NCBI GenBank assembly: GCA_945911015.1
Contig: CAMDZW010000001.1
Coordinates: 1-64,000 of the forward strand
Length of the DNA stretch: 64,000 nucleotides
DNA from: an uncultured Propionibacteriaceae bacterium
Lineage (GTDB): Bacteria > Actinomycetota > Actinomycetes > Propionibacteriales > Propionibacteriaceae
Direction: 5' to 3'
The notes under the pieces: generated by a model
What the model saw: the letters and a program-made list of their open reading frames with translations, nothing else
What the model was told of the DNA's origin: nothing
Databases searched by the model: none
Translations under genes and position numbers: made by a program
Shown: in pieces, positions 1-8,891 of the stretch
Numbering within the stretch: the stretch's first letter is position 1
Layout of the letters: every line of letters starts with the position of its first letter

Positions 1-249
1 GGCCCCGGCTGCACGAGTGTCCAACTCGGAGACCGGCTCGGCGTGAGCAAACAGGACCGACGCGAACTCCTCATCGCCCCCACCGACCGCGGGCGTCACA
101 TGTTGCAACGTTCAGCCACCGCCTTCCGAGCACAACTGCGTCTCTGGCGCACGAGGGTCGGGGACGACCAGGTGGATGCCACCTTGGCGACCCTGGCAGC
201 CGTGAGCGGCAATGCCAACCTGACCGACCTGTCGGAGTGGGCCCCGTGA
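1..249 (+). CDS. MarR-like transcriptional regulator, C-terminal part
   Basis: The reading frame is open from the window edge to the TGA at 247-249 and gives 82 residues. It begins in what looks like the end of the recognition helix and the wing of a winged-helix domain (LGDRLGVSKQDRRELLIAPT followed by DRG), then a helical dimerisation tail. The pattern of a basic wing with D-R-R followed by L-T/P-T-D-x-G is typical of the MarR family. The N-terminus and the ligand are outside the window. It faces the acyl-CoA dehydrogenase gene and ends 16 nt from that gene's stop, so the two are convergent and need not be related. The family call rests on one motif and on length. Confidence 0.6.
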   Translation, partial: GPGCTSVQLGDRLGVSKQDRRELLIAPTDRGRHMLQRSATAFRAQLRLWRTRVGDDQVDATLATLAAVSGNANLTDLSEWAP

Positions 250-265
250 GGAAGTCCCGAGGGGG

Positions 266-1438
266 TCAGCGGCTGCCCGGCAGGCCGTTCAACAACTGGC
301 GGGCCATCACGACCCTCTGGACCTGGTTGGTGCCCTCGTAGATCTGGGTGATCTTGGCATCCCGCATCATCCGCTCGACCGGATAGTCGGTTGTGTAGCC
401 GTAACCGCCCAGCAGCTGGATCGCGTCGAGGGTGATCTCCATGGCCGTGTCCGAGGCGAAGCACTTGGCAGCCGCGCCGAAGTAGGTCAGGTCGGCATCG
501 GCACGCTCGGAGCGGGCCGCGGCCGCATAGGTGAGCTGCCGTGCCGCCTCGAGCTTCATGCCCATGTCGGCGATCATGAACTGCAGACCCTGAAAGTCGG
601 AGACCGGGTGGCCGAATTGCTCACGCTCGCAGATGTAGCCGAGCGAGAAGTCGAGGGCCCCCTGGGCGATGCCGATCGCCTGGGCGGCAATGGTGACCCG
701 GGTGTGGTCGAGGGTCTTCATCGCGGTGGCAAAGCCGGTCCCCTCCTCGCCGATCATCCGGTCCGCATCGAGTCGGACGTTGTCGAAGTAGACCTCCCTC
801 GTCGGGGACGCCTTGATGCCGAGCTTGGACTCCGGCGCACCGAAGGAGACTCCGGGGTCGTCGATGTCGACCACGAAGGCACTGATGCCCCTGCTGCGCT
901 TCTGAGGGTCGGTGACCGCGAAAACCGTGTAGTACTTCGAAATCCCGGCGTTGGTGATCCATCGCTTGATTCCGCTCAGCAGCCAGCCGTCTCCTTCACG
1001 TACGGCCTTGGTCGTCATGGAGGCTGCGTCGGAGCCTGCCTCCGGCTCGGACAGGCAGTAGGAGAACATGGCCTCACCCTTGGCGACCGGCGGGAGGAAT
1101 CGCGCCTTCATATCCTCGGACCCACTGAGCAGCAGCGGCATGGTGCCGAGCTTGTTGACCGCCGGGATCAGCGAGGACGATGCGCAGGCCCGAGCGATCT
1201 CCTCGATGACGATGGCCGTTGCCAAGGCATCGGCCCCGACACCGCCGTACTCCTCAGGGATGTGCGGGGCATGGAAGTCTGCCTTGCGCAGGGCGTCGTA
1301 GGAGGCCTGTGGGAACTCTCCAGCCTCGTCTGCCGCGGCGGCATTCGGTGCCACCTTCGCGTCGCAGACCTCTCGTACGGCAGCACGGAACTCCTCGTGC
1401 TCCTCGCTCGGACGGTAGATGTCGGTGAAGTCGCTCAT
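266..1438 (-). CDS. fadE25: Acyl-CoA dehydrogenase, FadE25 type
   Basis: This 390-residue FAD flavoprotein should oxidise acyl-CoA thioesters to trans-2-enoyl-CoA in the cytoplasm. The order is an N-terminal helical domain, a beta domain with the flavin motifs SYCLSEPEAGSDAAS and ITNAG, and a C-terminal helical domain. The signature DAIQLLGGYGYTTDYPVERMMRD and the C-terminal QIYEGTNQ carrying the catalytic Glu are intact. The similarity to mycobacterial FadE25 runs from end to end, for example SLIPAVNKLGTM and TLDHTR. In M. tuberculosis this gene directly adjoins purE. Here purE lies 14.5 kb away and carbohydrate genes fill the gap. The start ATG at 1438 is the one that fits the family N-terminus. 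Confidence 0.93.
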   Translation of the reverse strand: MSDFTDIYRPSEEHEEFRAAVREVCDAKVAPNAAAADEAGEFPQASYDALRKADFHAPHIPEEYGGVGADALATAIVIEEIARACASSSLIPAVNKLGTMPLLLSGSEDMKARFLPPVAKGEAMFSYCLSEPEAGSDAASMTTKAVREGDGWLLSGIKRWITNAGISKYYTVFAVTDPQKRSRGISAFVVDIDDPGVSFGAPESKLGIKASPTREVYFDNVRLDADRMIGEEGTGFATAMKTLDHTRVTIAAQAIGIAQGALDFSLGYICEREQFGHPVSDFQGLQFMIADMGMKLEAARQLTYAAAARSERADADLTYFGAAAKCFASDTAMEITLDAIQLLGGYGYTTDYPVERMMRDAKITQIYEGTNQVQRVVMARQLLNGLPGSR

Positions 1439-1582
1439 GGTCGGCCCCCTGGTGTGGTGTGGCGCCGCTCGGTGCGCGGCACCGTTCGGCTCCGGTACGG
1501 GACAGAGACCACTCTACGCCTCGAAGTTACTCCGCAGTACGAAATGGGCGTGGCGGTACCGGCGGGGGGGGTGTGACAAGCT

Positions 1583-1620
1583 TCGAGAGCGTCACCCGCT
1601 TCGGCCGGTGACGCTCTCGA
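1583..1620 (-). terminator. Rho-independent-type hairpin after the PL8 lyase gene
   Basis: A perfect 14-bp stem (TCGAGAGCGTCACC at 1583-1596 pairing with 1607-1620) closes a 10-nt loop. It lies 10 nt beyond the stop codon of the minus-strand lyase. No long U-tract follows, as is common in actinobacteria. It also separates the lyase from the acyl-CoA dehydrogenase gene. Confidence 0.75.
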
Positions 1621-1630
1621 GGTGCACAGC

Positions 1631-4522
1631 TCAGGCGAGGGCGACCTCGACCGACACACCAATCCGATCGGTGACATCGACGTGGATCCGCAGAGTGTCA
1701 CCGTCCAGCTCGGAGATGACGCCCTCTCCGGTGGCCGAGGTCCACGTCGAGTCGATGAGCTCAACGGTCAGCGAGCTCTCGTCCTGGGTCGGGTCGGACA
1801 CGGTCAGTGTGGCTTCCTTCCCGGACCGCAGCATGACAGATGCCGGCTTGTCGACCGTGATGCCGGCCACGGTGCCGGACTGCCAGAAGTTCACCCCGAT
1901 CAGCTGGTCCGAACGGATCGCCTGACAGTGCGCCGTGTTGGCGACGATCTCGACCGGTGGCCGCTTGGCACGGGCGCGGGTGAGGGCCTGGGATCCGTGC
2001 GGCAGGACCAAATAGGCATACGTACCGTCGCTGCCGTCGGTGTGCAGTACCTCGAGGGTGGCGTAGTGGCGAGTCACCTCATCTTCGGAGCCCCCGGTGT
2101 TGATCCGGCTCCAAGCGCCCGTCCGCTGCTCAACAGTTGCTCGAACTGTCGCCGGAGTCAGGAAGACATATCCGCCGACTCCGGACAAATGTGCCCACTG
2201 CGGATCGACCAACCGTGTCGTGTCGTTCACCTGATGACGATCGACGACCAGCCGCCCCGGCGAGGTTCCGGTGTTGCGGTGCTCCACAACCGACTTGGTC
2301 CGGCCATCAGCACCATCGCGCACCCCCACCGACAGGTACGGAGCGGTGGCACTGCCGGAGTCTCGGGAACTGATCTCCACCGACAGCCCGGCATTCTTGC
2401 CCGACTCCAGCGGCTGAGTGATTGCCAGTGTGATCGGCTCCCCGGCGGCGACCTGGTCGGCGAGTGCTTCGGTGAGGTCGACGGTGTACCAGGCGTAGGC
2501 GCCCGAGATTTCCACCACAGCGAGGGAATCTCCGATCTCAGGCTTGGTGTTCCAAGTGACCGAGGACTCGTCGAAGTCGTCACATCGTCGGATCTCGACG
2601 TTGTCGGTGGTGCCACCACTGTCGGCAACCCGGGCATGGAGATGGAGGGTGACCGTGGCGATCTCACCGTCGATGGCCTCCGGGGTGATCTGCAAGAACG
2701 ATTGCCGGGTGTAACCGGAATCCGGAGTTGATGCCGTTTTGACCAGCAGGGTGGCCGCCGTACCGAAGTTCGTGTCAGCCGAGTCACCGTCATTGACATG
2801 GGCATCGCTGGTGACCGCGGCCTGGGTGTCTCTGGTCCGAGGAATGATGGCGACGTCGGCCCCCAGACAGGCGACGAAATCGGGCCCAGCGAACCAGGTC
2901 TTGCGTGCGGTCAGACCGGTGGACCCCGGACCGATCAGGTGCTGTCCGGCCAAGGACCAGGCGCCGAGGGTTGTTCCACCGGTCCATTCGTTCGGAGGGC
3001 AATTGGCCCCCCACTGCCCTTCCACCCGCGGTGGCAGCGGCAGTGTGTCGACCGTCGTGCCCGGTGGCGCGGCGAGATCGGAGGTGGGCCAGAACTCGTC
3101 ATCGAAGTGGGCATCGTCAGTGTCAAGGTAGAGATAGGTCATCCCCGAGCTGGTTTGGTACCCGAGATCGTTCTCCCCATTGCCACACTCATACCAGGCA
3201 ATCCGGTTGGAACACATCGCCACCGTCATCGCCCACCGGTTGTCCCGCCCCCGGTGGACCAGACGGTCCATCCCGGGGAACAGGCGGGGTCCCCCTGCGT
3301 CGGCCGAGGGCTCGACATCCGAGGTCAACAATTCGTGCACCAGTGAGGTCCGTGTGATGCTCGCACCATCGAGGATGTCGTAGCCAGCAGTGCCGCTGCG
3401 GCCGGCCTCGATCCACTGTCGGCACAGGCCGCGCCATCTCGTCGCAAGTTCCGGTTCCACCGCTTGAGCGAGCCGCAGAATTGCGTCGATCGCTGCGGCC
3501 CCGTCGGGATAGCTTCGCGCTGCCTGCCGGGAGACGGCTCGACCCCGTACGGCGTCCATCATCTGCCCGCGATACATCAACGGTGCATAGGAATCCTCGA
3601 CCGCATCATCGATGATCGATCGGCTGGGATCGCTCACGTCGTGGTTGCTTCCCGCCAACAGGGCGAACAGCTTCGACAGGCCGCCCAGCAGGACCACCCC
3701 ATACGTACCGGTGTAGCCCAAGGTGGAATGCTGGACGAAGGAGCCGTCACGGAAGAAGCCGTCGCCGCTGGTGACGTACTGCCAGGTGTCGGAGAGGCCT
3801 TCGATCGCGTGCGTGAGTCGGTCGATGTCTGCGGTGATGAGCGAGCGAACAATCACCGCCTGACACAGATCGACCCGGTTCGCACCGGTCGAGGTCACCA
3901 CTTCACGGGGCGGCTGGAACTGTTTCCAAGGATCTGGCACGAAGTGGTCGATCGCCGCACAGTAGTCATCCAGATCACTCTGGTCGATGTGGTCACGCAG
4001 GATCGCCATGCAATCGGCGAGGCTGCGGGATGCGCCGATCTCCCAGGACCACCAGTTGCCGAACTCAGCCTGCCCGGCGTGGTAGACCAGCCGGTGCAGG
4101 TCGAACAGGCCGCTCGTGACTGCCTCGAGGACCTCGTCGGACCCGTGGTGACGCGAGCCCGGGGTGGTCCAGGCTCGGGCCAGAGTGGAGAGCCGGCCAT
4201 ATCCTCCACTCACACTGCCGTCCCGGTCGAGGGTCTGGTCGGAGAACACCAGCTCGCGGTTGGCTCCGGGCACGAGCAGACCCAGGAACTCATCGGCCGA
4301 CTGGTCCAGGGTGGCCAGTGCGGCGGCGAACACCGGCGACGACGGGTCGATCAGGTCACGCCCGGTCTGAAGGTCGGCCCAACGGTTCCGCAGCACGTCG
4401 AACTCAGCATCGTCCACAGGATCGGCAGCATGGCTGAATTGGGTGAAGCTCTGGCTGATGGCGGCGGCCAGGCCGAGCCCTCCCAGACCGGTGAAGATGC
4501 TTCGTCGAGACAGTCCTGACAT
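1631..4522 (-). CDS. Secreted polysaccharide lyase family 8 with an inserted DNRLRE-type domain
   Basis: This 963-residue exported enzyme should cleave uronic-acid polysaccharides (hyaluronan, chondroitin or xanthan type) by beta-elimination. The start at 4522 follows an AAGGGA ribosome site and gives a Tat signal peptide (LSRRSIFTGLGG). The alpha/alpha toroid carries the aromatic patch NWWSWEIG (Trp157, Trp158). Asn215, His265, Tyr274 and Arg328 have the same spacing (50, 9 and 54) as the catalytic Asn, His, Tyr and Arg of chondroitin AC lyases. The family motif RGRAVSR is present. Within the C-terminal beta-sandwich, roughly residues 570-740 look like a DNRLRE/CBM96-type module (DAHVNDGDSADTNFG, ESSVTWNTKP) that interrupts the PL8 fold. 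The exact substrate cannot be read from sequence. No GH88 partner for unsaturated fragments is seen in the window. Confidence 0.92.
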   Translation of the reverse strand: MSGLSRRSIFTGLGGLGLAAAISQSFTQFSHAADPVDDAEFDVLRNRWADLQTGRDLIDPSSPVFAAALATLDQSADEFLGLLVPGANRELVFSDQTLDRDGSVSGGYGRLSTLARAWTTPGSRHHGSDEVLEAVTSGLFDLHRLVYHAGQAEFGNWWSWEIGASRSLADCMAILRDHIDQSDLDDYCAAIDHFVPDPWKQFQPPREVVTSTGANRVDLCQAVIVRSLITADIDRLTHAIEGLSDTWQYVTSGDGFFRDGSFVQHSTLGYTGTYGVVLLGGLSKLFALLAGSNHDVSDPSRSIIDDAVEDSYAPLMYRGQMMDAVRGRAVSRQAARSYPDGAAAIDAILRLAQAVEPELATRWRGLCRQWIEAGRSGTAGYDILDGASITRTSLVHELLTSDVEPSADAGGPRLFPGMDRLVHRGRDNRWAMTVAMCSNRIAWYECGNGENDLGYQTSSGMTYLYLDTDDAHFDDEFWPTSDLAAPPGTTVDTLPLPPRVEGQWGANCPPNEWTGGTTLGAWSLAGQHLIGPGSTGLTARKTWFAGPDFVACLGADVAIIPRTRDTQAAVTSDAHVNDGDSADTNFGTAATLLVKTASTPDSGYTRQSFLQITPEAIDGEIATVTLHLHARVADSGGTTDNVEIRRCDDFDESSVTWNTKPEIGDSLAVVEISGAYAWYTVDLTEALADQVAAGEPITLAITQPLESGKNAGLSVEISSRDSGSATAPYLSVGVRDGADGRTKSVVEHRNTGTSPGRLVVDRHQVNDTTRLVDPQWAHLSGVGGYVFLTPATVRATVEQRTGAWSRINTGGSEDEVTRHYATLEVLHTDGSDGTYAYLVLPHGSQALTRARAKRPPVEIVANTAHCQAIRSDQLIGVNFWQSGTVAGITVDKPASVMLRSGKEATLTVSDPTQDESSLTVELIDSTWTSATGEGVISELDGDTLRIHVDVTDRIGVSVEVALA

Positions 4523-4595
4523 TGCAATCACGTCCCTTGTGATCGTGGATGGGGGGGGGAGACTGCCCCACCGTCGCCGGCAGGGCAGCCCCTCG

Positions 4596-5597
4596 TCAAG
4601 CGACCCGGTCGAGGTCGTCTTCGAGGATCTGGTGGTGCAGGGGCTCGTCGCGGGTGAACCGTTCGAGCTCGCCGAGCGCGAGCTCGGCGAGGCGCTGCAC
4701 TTCGCTGCCCAAGGCTCCGGCAATGTGCGGTGTGACTTGGACATTGGGGAGAGTGAACAACACAGAGTCGGCGGGCAGCGGTTCCGGATCGGTCACGTCG
4801 AGCACGGCGTGGATCCGCCCCGACACCAGCTCCGCCGTGAGTGCTTCAGTGTCGATGATGGCTGGCCGAGCGGTGTTGATCAGGGTTGCACCATCCGGCA
4901 TGAGCGCCAGTTGTTCGCCACCGATCATCTTGTGGGTAGAGGGCAGGTTGGGGGCATGGACCGACACGATGTCGCTACGCCGCATCAGCTCATCGAGTGA
5001 CACGAGTTGGACCTTGTAGCGGTCAGCATCGGCATCGGTGGCATACGGATCGTGCGCCACGACCGCGCAGTCCAGGATCTGCAGCAGATCGGCCACCCGT
5101 CGCCCGATCCGGCCGAGCCCGATCAGGCCGATGGTTCGATGATGGTTCGACGCGTCAGGATGGCTGCGGAGTGCGCCGCTCTTGCCCAGCCTGCGGTAGG
5201 CCTGCTCCATGGACCGGGCTCGTTTGCCTGCATAAATGATTGAGGCAAGGGTGAACTCTGCCACCGGGATCGCATTGGCATCGGTGGCGGAGCTCACGGT
5301 GATTCCCCGCTGCCACACGGTGTCGCTCACGATGGCGCGGACCGAACCAGCCGCGTGGAGCACAGCACGCAGGCGTGGCGCCCGAGCGAGAAGGTCTCCG
5401 GTCAATTGCCCGCTACCCCAACTCGTGATGATGACCTCCGCGTCCCGGAGCAGCGGGCCGATCGCCGGGTCGCGGAAGGTCGGCACCCAGCGAACCTCGG
5501 AGGCCAGCGTCTCGAGAGTGCGGTTCAGCTGAGCGGTGAACAATCTGCGGCGGGTGCCGACCGGCATCACGAGCAACACCGATGGTAGGGACCTCAT
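4596..5597 (-). CDS. D-isomer-specific 2-hydroxyacid dehydrogenase
   Basis: This cytoplasmic NAD(P)-dependent oxidoreductase has 333 residues. The start at 5597 is set by GAGGAG seven nucleotides upstream, in preference to the in-frame ATG at 5615. It has the Rossmann motif GLGRIGRRVADLL, the catalytic Arg in NTARPAIIDTEAL, the acid in DVTDPEPLP and the catalytic His in TPHIAG. The usual Gly after the Arg is replaced by Pro (ARP instead of ARG). The gene lies 73 nt upstream of the PL8 lyase on the same strand, so they are probably co-transcribed. A role in reducing a keto-acid from uronate breakdown is inference. A paired palindrome at 5629-5674 sits over its promoter region. Confidence 0.88.
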   Translation of the reverse strand: MRSLPSVLLVMPVGTRRRLFTAQLNRTLETLASEVRWVPTFRDPAIGPLLRDAEVIITSWGSGQLTGDLLARAPRLRAVLHAAGSVRAIVSDTVWQRGITVSSATDANAIPVAEFTLASIIYAGKRARSMEQAYRRLGKSGALRSHPDASNHHRTIGLIGLGRIGRRVADLLQILDCAVVAHDPYATDADADRYKVQLVSLDELMRRSDIVSVHAPNLPSTHKMIGGEQLALMPDGATLINTARPAIIDTEALTAELVSGRIHAVLDVTDPEPLPADSVLFTLPNVQVTPHIAGALGSEVQRLAELALGELERFTRDEPLHHQILEDDLDRVA

Positions 5598-5628
5598 TGG
5601 ACTCCTCAAGTTCACGGTGGCGTCATGC

Positions 5629-5674
5629 TGTCACAGCGTGAACCAACGTGCAACCATTTGGTCACTCTGTGACA
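5629..5674. promoter_or_regulatory. Two TCACnnnGTGA palindromes, candidate operator
   Basis: TGTCACAGCGTGA (5629-5641) and TCACTCTGTGACA (5662-5674) are inverted copies of each other with 12 of 13 matches and 20 nt between them. Each is itself a TCAC-N3-GTGA palindrome. They lie between the regulator stop and the dehydrogenase start, and the second copy overlaps the last codons of the regulator. The likely binder is the adjacent DeoR-LacI regulator. A transcription terminator is a less likely reading because the loop is long. Confidence 0.55.
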
Positions 5675-6750
5675 ACGTCAAGCCCGGCCGTGGACTCTTG
5701 GTCATCTGGCGGGCATGTGGAGTCGCGGATCACCAGGCGCGGGTCGATGCGGATCCGTCGATCTGGCCCGGGATGAGTGTTCGACAGCAGTGTCAGCAGT
5801 TGTTGTGCTGCAACGAAGCCGACGGCTTCCCGGTCCGGTGAGACCGCAGTCAATGCCGGCTTGAGGTTCTTGGCGAGCTCGTCGTCGTAGGCAATCAGCG
5901 ACAGATCCCGCGGCACCGTCAGGCCGCAGCGGCGGGTCTCTCGGAGAACCTGTGCTGCCACCACGTCATTCATGCACAGAGCGGCGGTGATCTCGTTGGC
6001 ACGCAGCTGCTCCATGGCCGCCGCTGCATCGTCGCCGACCCACTCCAGTCCGTAGTCATCGGGACCGACCAGCAAGCGCTGAGCCGCAGTCCGCCAGCCC
6101 TCGACGACACGACGCATCGGCGCACCTTTGGCGGATCGCGCGACAAGAGCAATACGGCGATGCCCCAACCCCTGCAGATGGCTGATCGCGGTATGGACGC
6201 CCTCTTCGTGAGCCGTCGAGACTGAGCGCACTCCGCGACTCTCCACTCCGAGTTTCTCTCGCTCCACCAGGACAAACGGTCGTCCAGTCTCGGGGATGTC
6301 GAGATTCTCGCCCCGCTGAGTGGGCGACAACAACAGACCATCGACGTCCGAGTCCAGCAGGATCGCGACCGCCTCGTCCACTCCGCCCACGGGATAGCCA
6401 GATCGCATCACCAACAGGCTCGCCCCGGCCAGATCGCAGGCCCGTTGGACACCGGCGATGACAGGCGGGTAGTAGTAGTTCGCGTCCGGGACCTGCATCC
6501 CGATCCGCAAGCCGGGACGGAGGGGGCCGACCTCCAAGCCATGCTCGCTGCCGACAGCGAGTTCATTGCCCAGAGCAAGAGTTGCGCCACCATGCACCTT
6601 GGTCACACGACCTTGGGCAGCCATCTCGTCAATGTCGCGCCAGATGGTCGCGCGAGAGGTCGACAACTGGCGAGCAAGGTCGGACACCTTGGCCGATCGC
6701 TCCGCCTCCAGGATGCGCACAATCCGTTGGCGGCGCTCTTCCTTCAACAT
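5662..6750 (-). CDS. Chimeric DeoR-HTH / LacI-sensor transcriptional regulator
   Basis: This 362-residue regulator starts at 6750 behind GGAGGT. Residues 1-60 form a DeoR-type winged helix (MLKEERRQRIVRILE, VSDLARQLSTSRATIWRDI, KVHGGA). From about residue 80 to 345 follows a LacI/GalR periplasmic-binding-like sensor (GLRIGMQV, DVDGLLLSP, GLGHRRIAL, LSLIAYDDE). DeoR proteins normally carry a sugar-phosphate-isomerase-like C-terminus and LacI proteins a different helix-turn-helix, so this is a domain swap. It lies between the lyase/dehydrogenase genes and the divergent ABC importer and should control both with a sugar or oligosaccharide ligand. The ligand is unknown. Confidence 0.85.
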   Translation of the reverse strand: MLKEERRQRIVRILEAERSAKVSDLARQLSTSRATIWRDIDEMAAQGRVTKVHGGATLALGNELAVGSEHGLEVGPLRPGLRIGMQVPDANYYYPPVIAGVQRACDLAGASLLVMRSGYPVGGVDEAVAILLDSDVDGLLLSPTQRGENLDIPETGRPFVLVEREKLGVESRGVRSVSTAHEEGVHTAISHLQGLGHRRIALVARSAKGAPMRRVVEGWRTAAQRLLVGPDDYGLEWVGDDAAAAMEQLRANEITAALCMNDVVAAQVLRETRRCGLTVPRDLSLIAYDDELAKNLKPALTAVSPDREAVGFVAAQQLLTLLSNTHPGPDRRIRIDPRLVIRDSTCPPDDQESTAGLDVVTE

Positions 6751-6931
6751 GCTGACCTCCAATTCCGCACTCACCGTACACACTCATCCGCGGGTGCGAG
6801 TGAAACCGGGCCCAGCATGGTGACCGAAACGTAATGCAACATCAATTTACATCTCGGGCATCGGGTCGTAGGCTCAGCGCAACTCGGAGCACACAGGACT
6901 GTGCCCCATGTCGAACGACCAAGGAGTTCGG
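6751..6931. promoter_or_regulatory. Divergent promoter region, regulator / ABC importer
   Basis: This 181-nt gap holds both start regions. A CACTC-N12-GAGTG inverted repeat lies at 6781-6802 and a weaker GTAA-N12-TTAC at 6831-6850. Neither copies the TCACnnnGTGA element at 5629-5674, so the operator assignment here is open. Confidence 0.35.
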
Positions 6932-8881
6932 ATGACCATCAACGACGACATGTCATGGTTGGCGAACAGCCAGCTGTCAGCCCTCACCCGCCGGGGTTTC
7001 ATTGGCATCGGCAGTGCCTCTGCGGCCGGGCTGCTGCTGGCCAGTTGCACACCCGGAGACGGTACGGGCGGCGATTCCACGGGCGGTGGCAACGGTGGCG
7101 GGACCGATCTGCGGGAGGCGCCCGATCTCACCAAGCTGGCCGAGGCCGGAGATATCCCGCCGCTGGCTGAGCGATTGCCGAACAACCCGCTCGTGATCAA
7201 CACCGTCGAGCGCGCCGGAGTGTATGGAGGCACCTGGCACACGGTCACGAACCCCAATGACACCGGATGGATGCTGCAGCGCGTCACCGGCCACACGTAC
7301 TTGGTCCGGTGGGACCCCGACTTCAACGAGTTGATCGAGGACGCGGCTGAGGAGTTCTCGATGAACGACGACGCCACCGAGGCCACCTTCAAGCTCCGCG
7401 AGGGCATCAAGTGGTCCGACGGCGAGCCGTTCACCGCCGCGGACGTGGTCTTTGCGGTCAACGACATCCAAGGCAACTCGGAGATCACGCCCAACCAGAC
7501 CATGCAACGTGTCGCCGAAGCCGTTGGCGACTACGAGGTGGTCATCCGGCTCAACCCCGCGAACGGCCTGTACCTCCAGCAGCAGGCTGGGCCGGGCAGG
7601 ACACTCACGGCTTGTCCGAAGCACTACCTGGAACAATTCCACAAGGACTACAACGACGACGTCGAGGACCTCGTGAAGCAGGAGGGCGCTCAGGACTGGG
7701 TGGAGCTGATCGAGAACAAGGGCGTCACCGAGGCCGGTCGCCTCAGCAACCCCGATCTTCCGGTCCTCTCCCCCTGGGTCCTCACCCAGGCTGCCGGAGC
7801 CTCCGGCACCAAGGTCGTCTTCTCCCGCAATCCGTACTTCTGGAAGGTCGACCAGGACGGTCGCCAACTCCCCTACATCGACCAGGTCGAGTTCAACATC
7901 GTCGGTGACCCTGAGGTCATGGTGACAGCCGCATCCAACGGCGAGGTCGACATGTCGAACCGTACGTTCAACATCCCTCGCAACAAGCCAGTGTTGGCCG
8001 AGCATCGCGAGTCGGGCGACTACGACTTCATCGACATGCCGCCGACCTTCATGAACACGACGGTTGTCGCATTCAATCAGACCATCAAGGATTCGAAGCG
8101 ACGTGAGCTCTACCGCAACAAGGACTTCCGCATCGCCGTGTCCCATGCGATCAACCGGCAGGAGATCATCGATGTGGTCTTCCAACGTCAAGGCGAACCG
8201 TGGCAGGCAGCACCGCGCGCCGACTCGAAGTTCTACGACGAGGAGTTCGCCAAGCAGTACACCGAACATGATGTGGCCCTGGCCAAGGAGCACCTGGCCA
8301 AGGCAGGCGTCGAGGCCGGCGAGGTGACCGCCACCCTGATGGTGTCGAACTTCAAGCCCGAATGGGTTGACGTCGCGCCGTTGCTGGTCGGACATCTGGC
8401 CGAGATCGGGATCACGCTCAAGATCGACGCAGTGGACAACACCCTGTTCAACGAACGCATCACCGCCAACGACTACGACCTGGCGATCTGGCAGGGCGAT
8501 GGCGGCGGCAACGACCTCTTCCAGGATCCGCGATGGTACTTCCCGTTCAATGTCACGAACTCCCAGTTCGGTCCGCTGTGGGCCGAGTGGTACGTCACCG
8601 GTGGCGCACAGGGCGAGGAACCTTTGGAACCGGGTCGCAAGCAGATCGAGCTCTACCACGAGATCGAGTCCACCGGTGACCCGGCCCGTCAGGACGAGCT
8701 CATGAAGGAAATCCTGCAGATCTCGAAGGAGCAGTTCTACGCGATCGGCATCCACCTGCCGGGCGACGGCTACGGCATCGTCAAGAACAATTTCCACAAT
8801 GTGCCGAAGGTGATGATCGACTCCTACTACTGGTCAGGCCCGGGTCCGGTGAACCCCGAGCAGTTCTTCATCGAGGACTGA
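6932..8881 (+). CDS. ABC importer substrate-binding lipoprotein, family 5
   Basis: This 649-residue extracytoplasmic binding protein belongs to the SBP_bac_5 (Dpp/Opp) family. AAGGAG at 6921-6926 fixes the start at 6932, not the ATG at 6908. The N-terminus has a twin-arginine segment (TRRGFIGIGS) leading to the lipobox LLASC with Cys39 as the lipid site, followed by a Gly-rich linker. Family motifs TFKLREGIKWSDGEPFTAADV and FRIAVSHAINRQEI are clear. Members near polysaccharide lyases often bind oligosaccharides instead of peptides, so import of lyase products is the favoured but unproven role. It heads an operon with two permeases and a fused ATPase. Confidence 0.9.
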   Translation: MTINDDMSWLANSQLSALTRRGFIGIGSASAAGLLLASCTPGDGTGGDSTGGGNGGGTDLREAPDLTKLAEAGDIPPLAERLPNNPLVINTVERAGVYGGTWHTVTNPNDTGWMLQRVTGHTYLVRWDPDFNELIEDAAEEFSMNDDATEATFKLREGIKWSDGEPFTAADVVFAVNDIQGNSEITPNQTMQRVAEAVGDYEVVIRLNPANGLYLQQQAGPGRTLTACPKHYLEQFHKDYNDDVEDLVKQEGAQDWVELIENKGVTEAGRLSNPDLPVLSPWVLTQAAGASGTKVVFSRNPYFWKVDQDGRQLPYIDQVEFNIVGDPEVMVTAASNGEVDMSNRTFNIPRNKPVLAEHRESGDYDFIDMPPTFMNTTVVAFNQTIKDSKRRELYRNKDFRIAVSHAINRQEIIDVVFQRQGEPWQAAPRADSKFYDEEFAKQYTEHDVALAKEHLAKAGVEAGEVTATLMVSNFKPEWVDVAPLLVGHLAEIGITLKIDAVDNTLFNERITANDYDLAIWQGDGGGNDLFQDPRWYFPFNVTNSQFGPLWAEWYVTGGAQGEEPLEPGRKQIELYHEIESTGDPARQDELMKEILQISKEQFYAIGIHLPGDGYGIVKNNFHNVPKVMIDSYYWSGPGPVNPEQFFIED

Positions 8882-8891
8882 TCGGACTCCC

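Noticed and set aside
6977-8797. A 606-codon open frame on the minus strand across the ABC binding-protein gene
   Set aside because: It is the antisense shadow of a well-supported lipoprotein gene. High GC at third positions keeps the opposite frame open. It has no ribosome site or recognisable domain.
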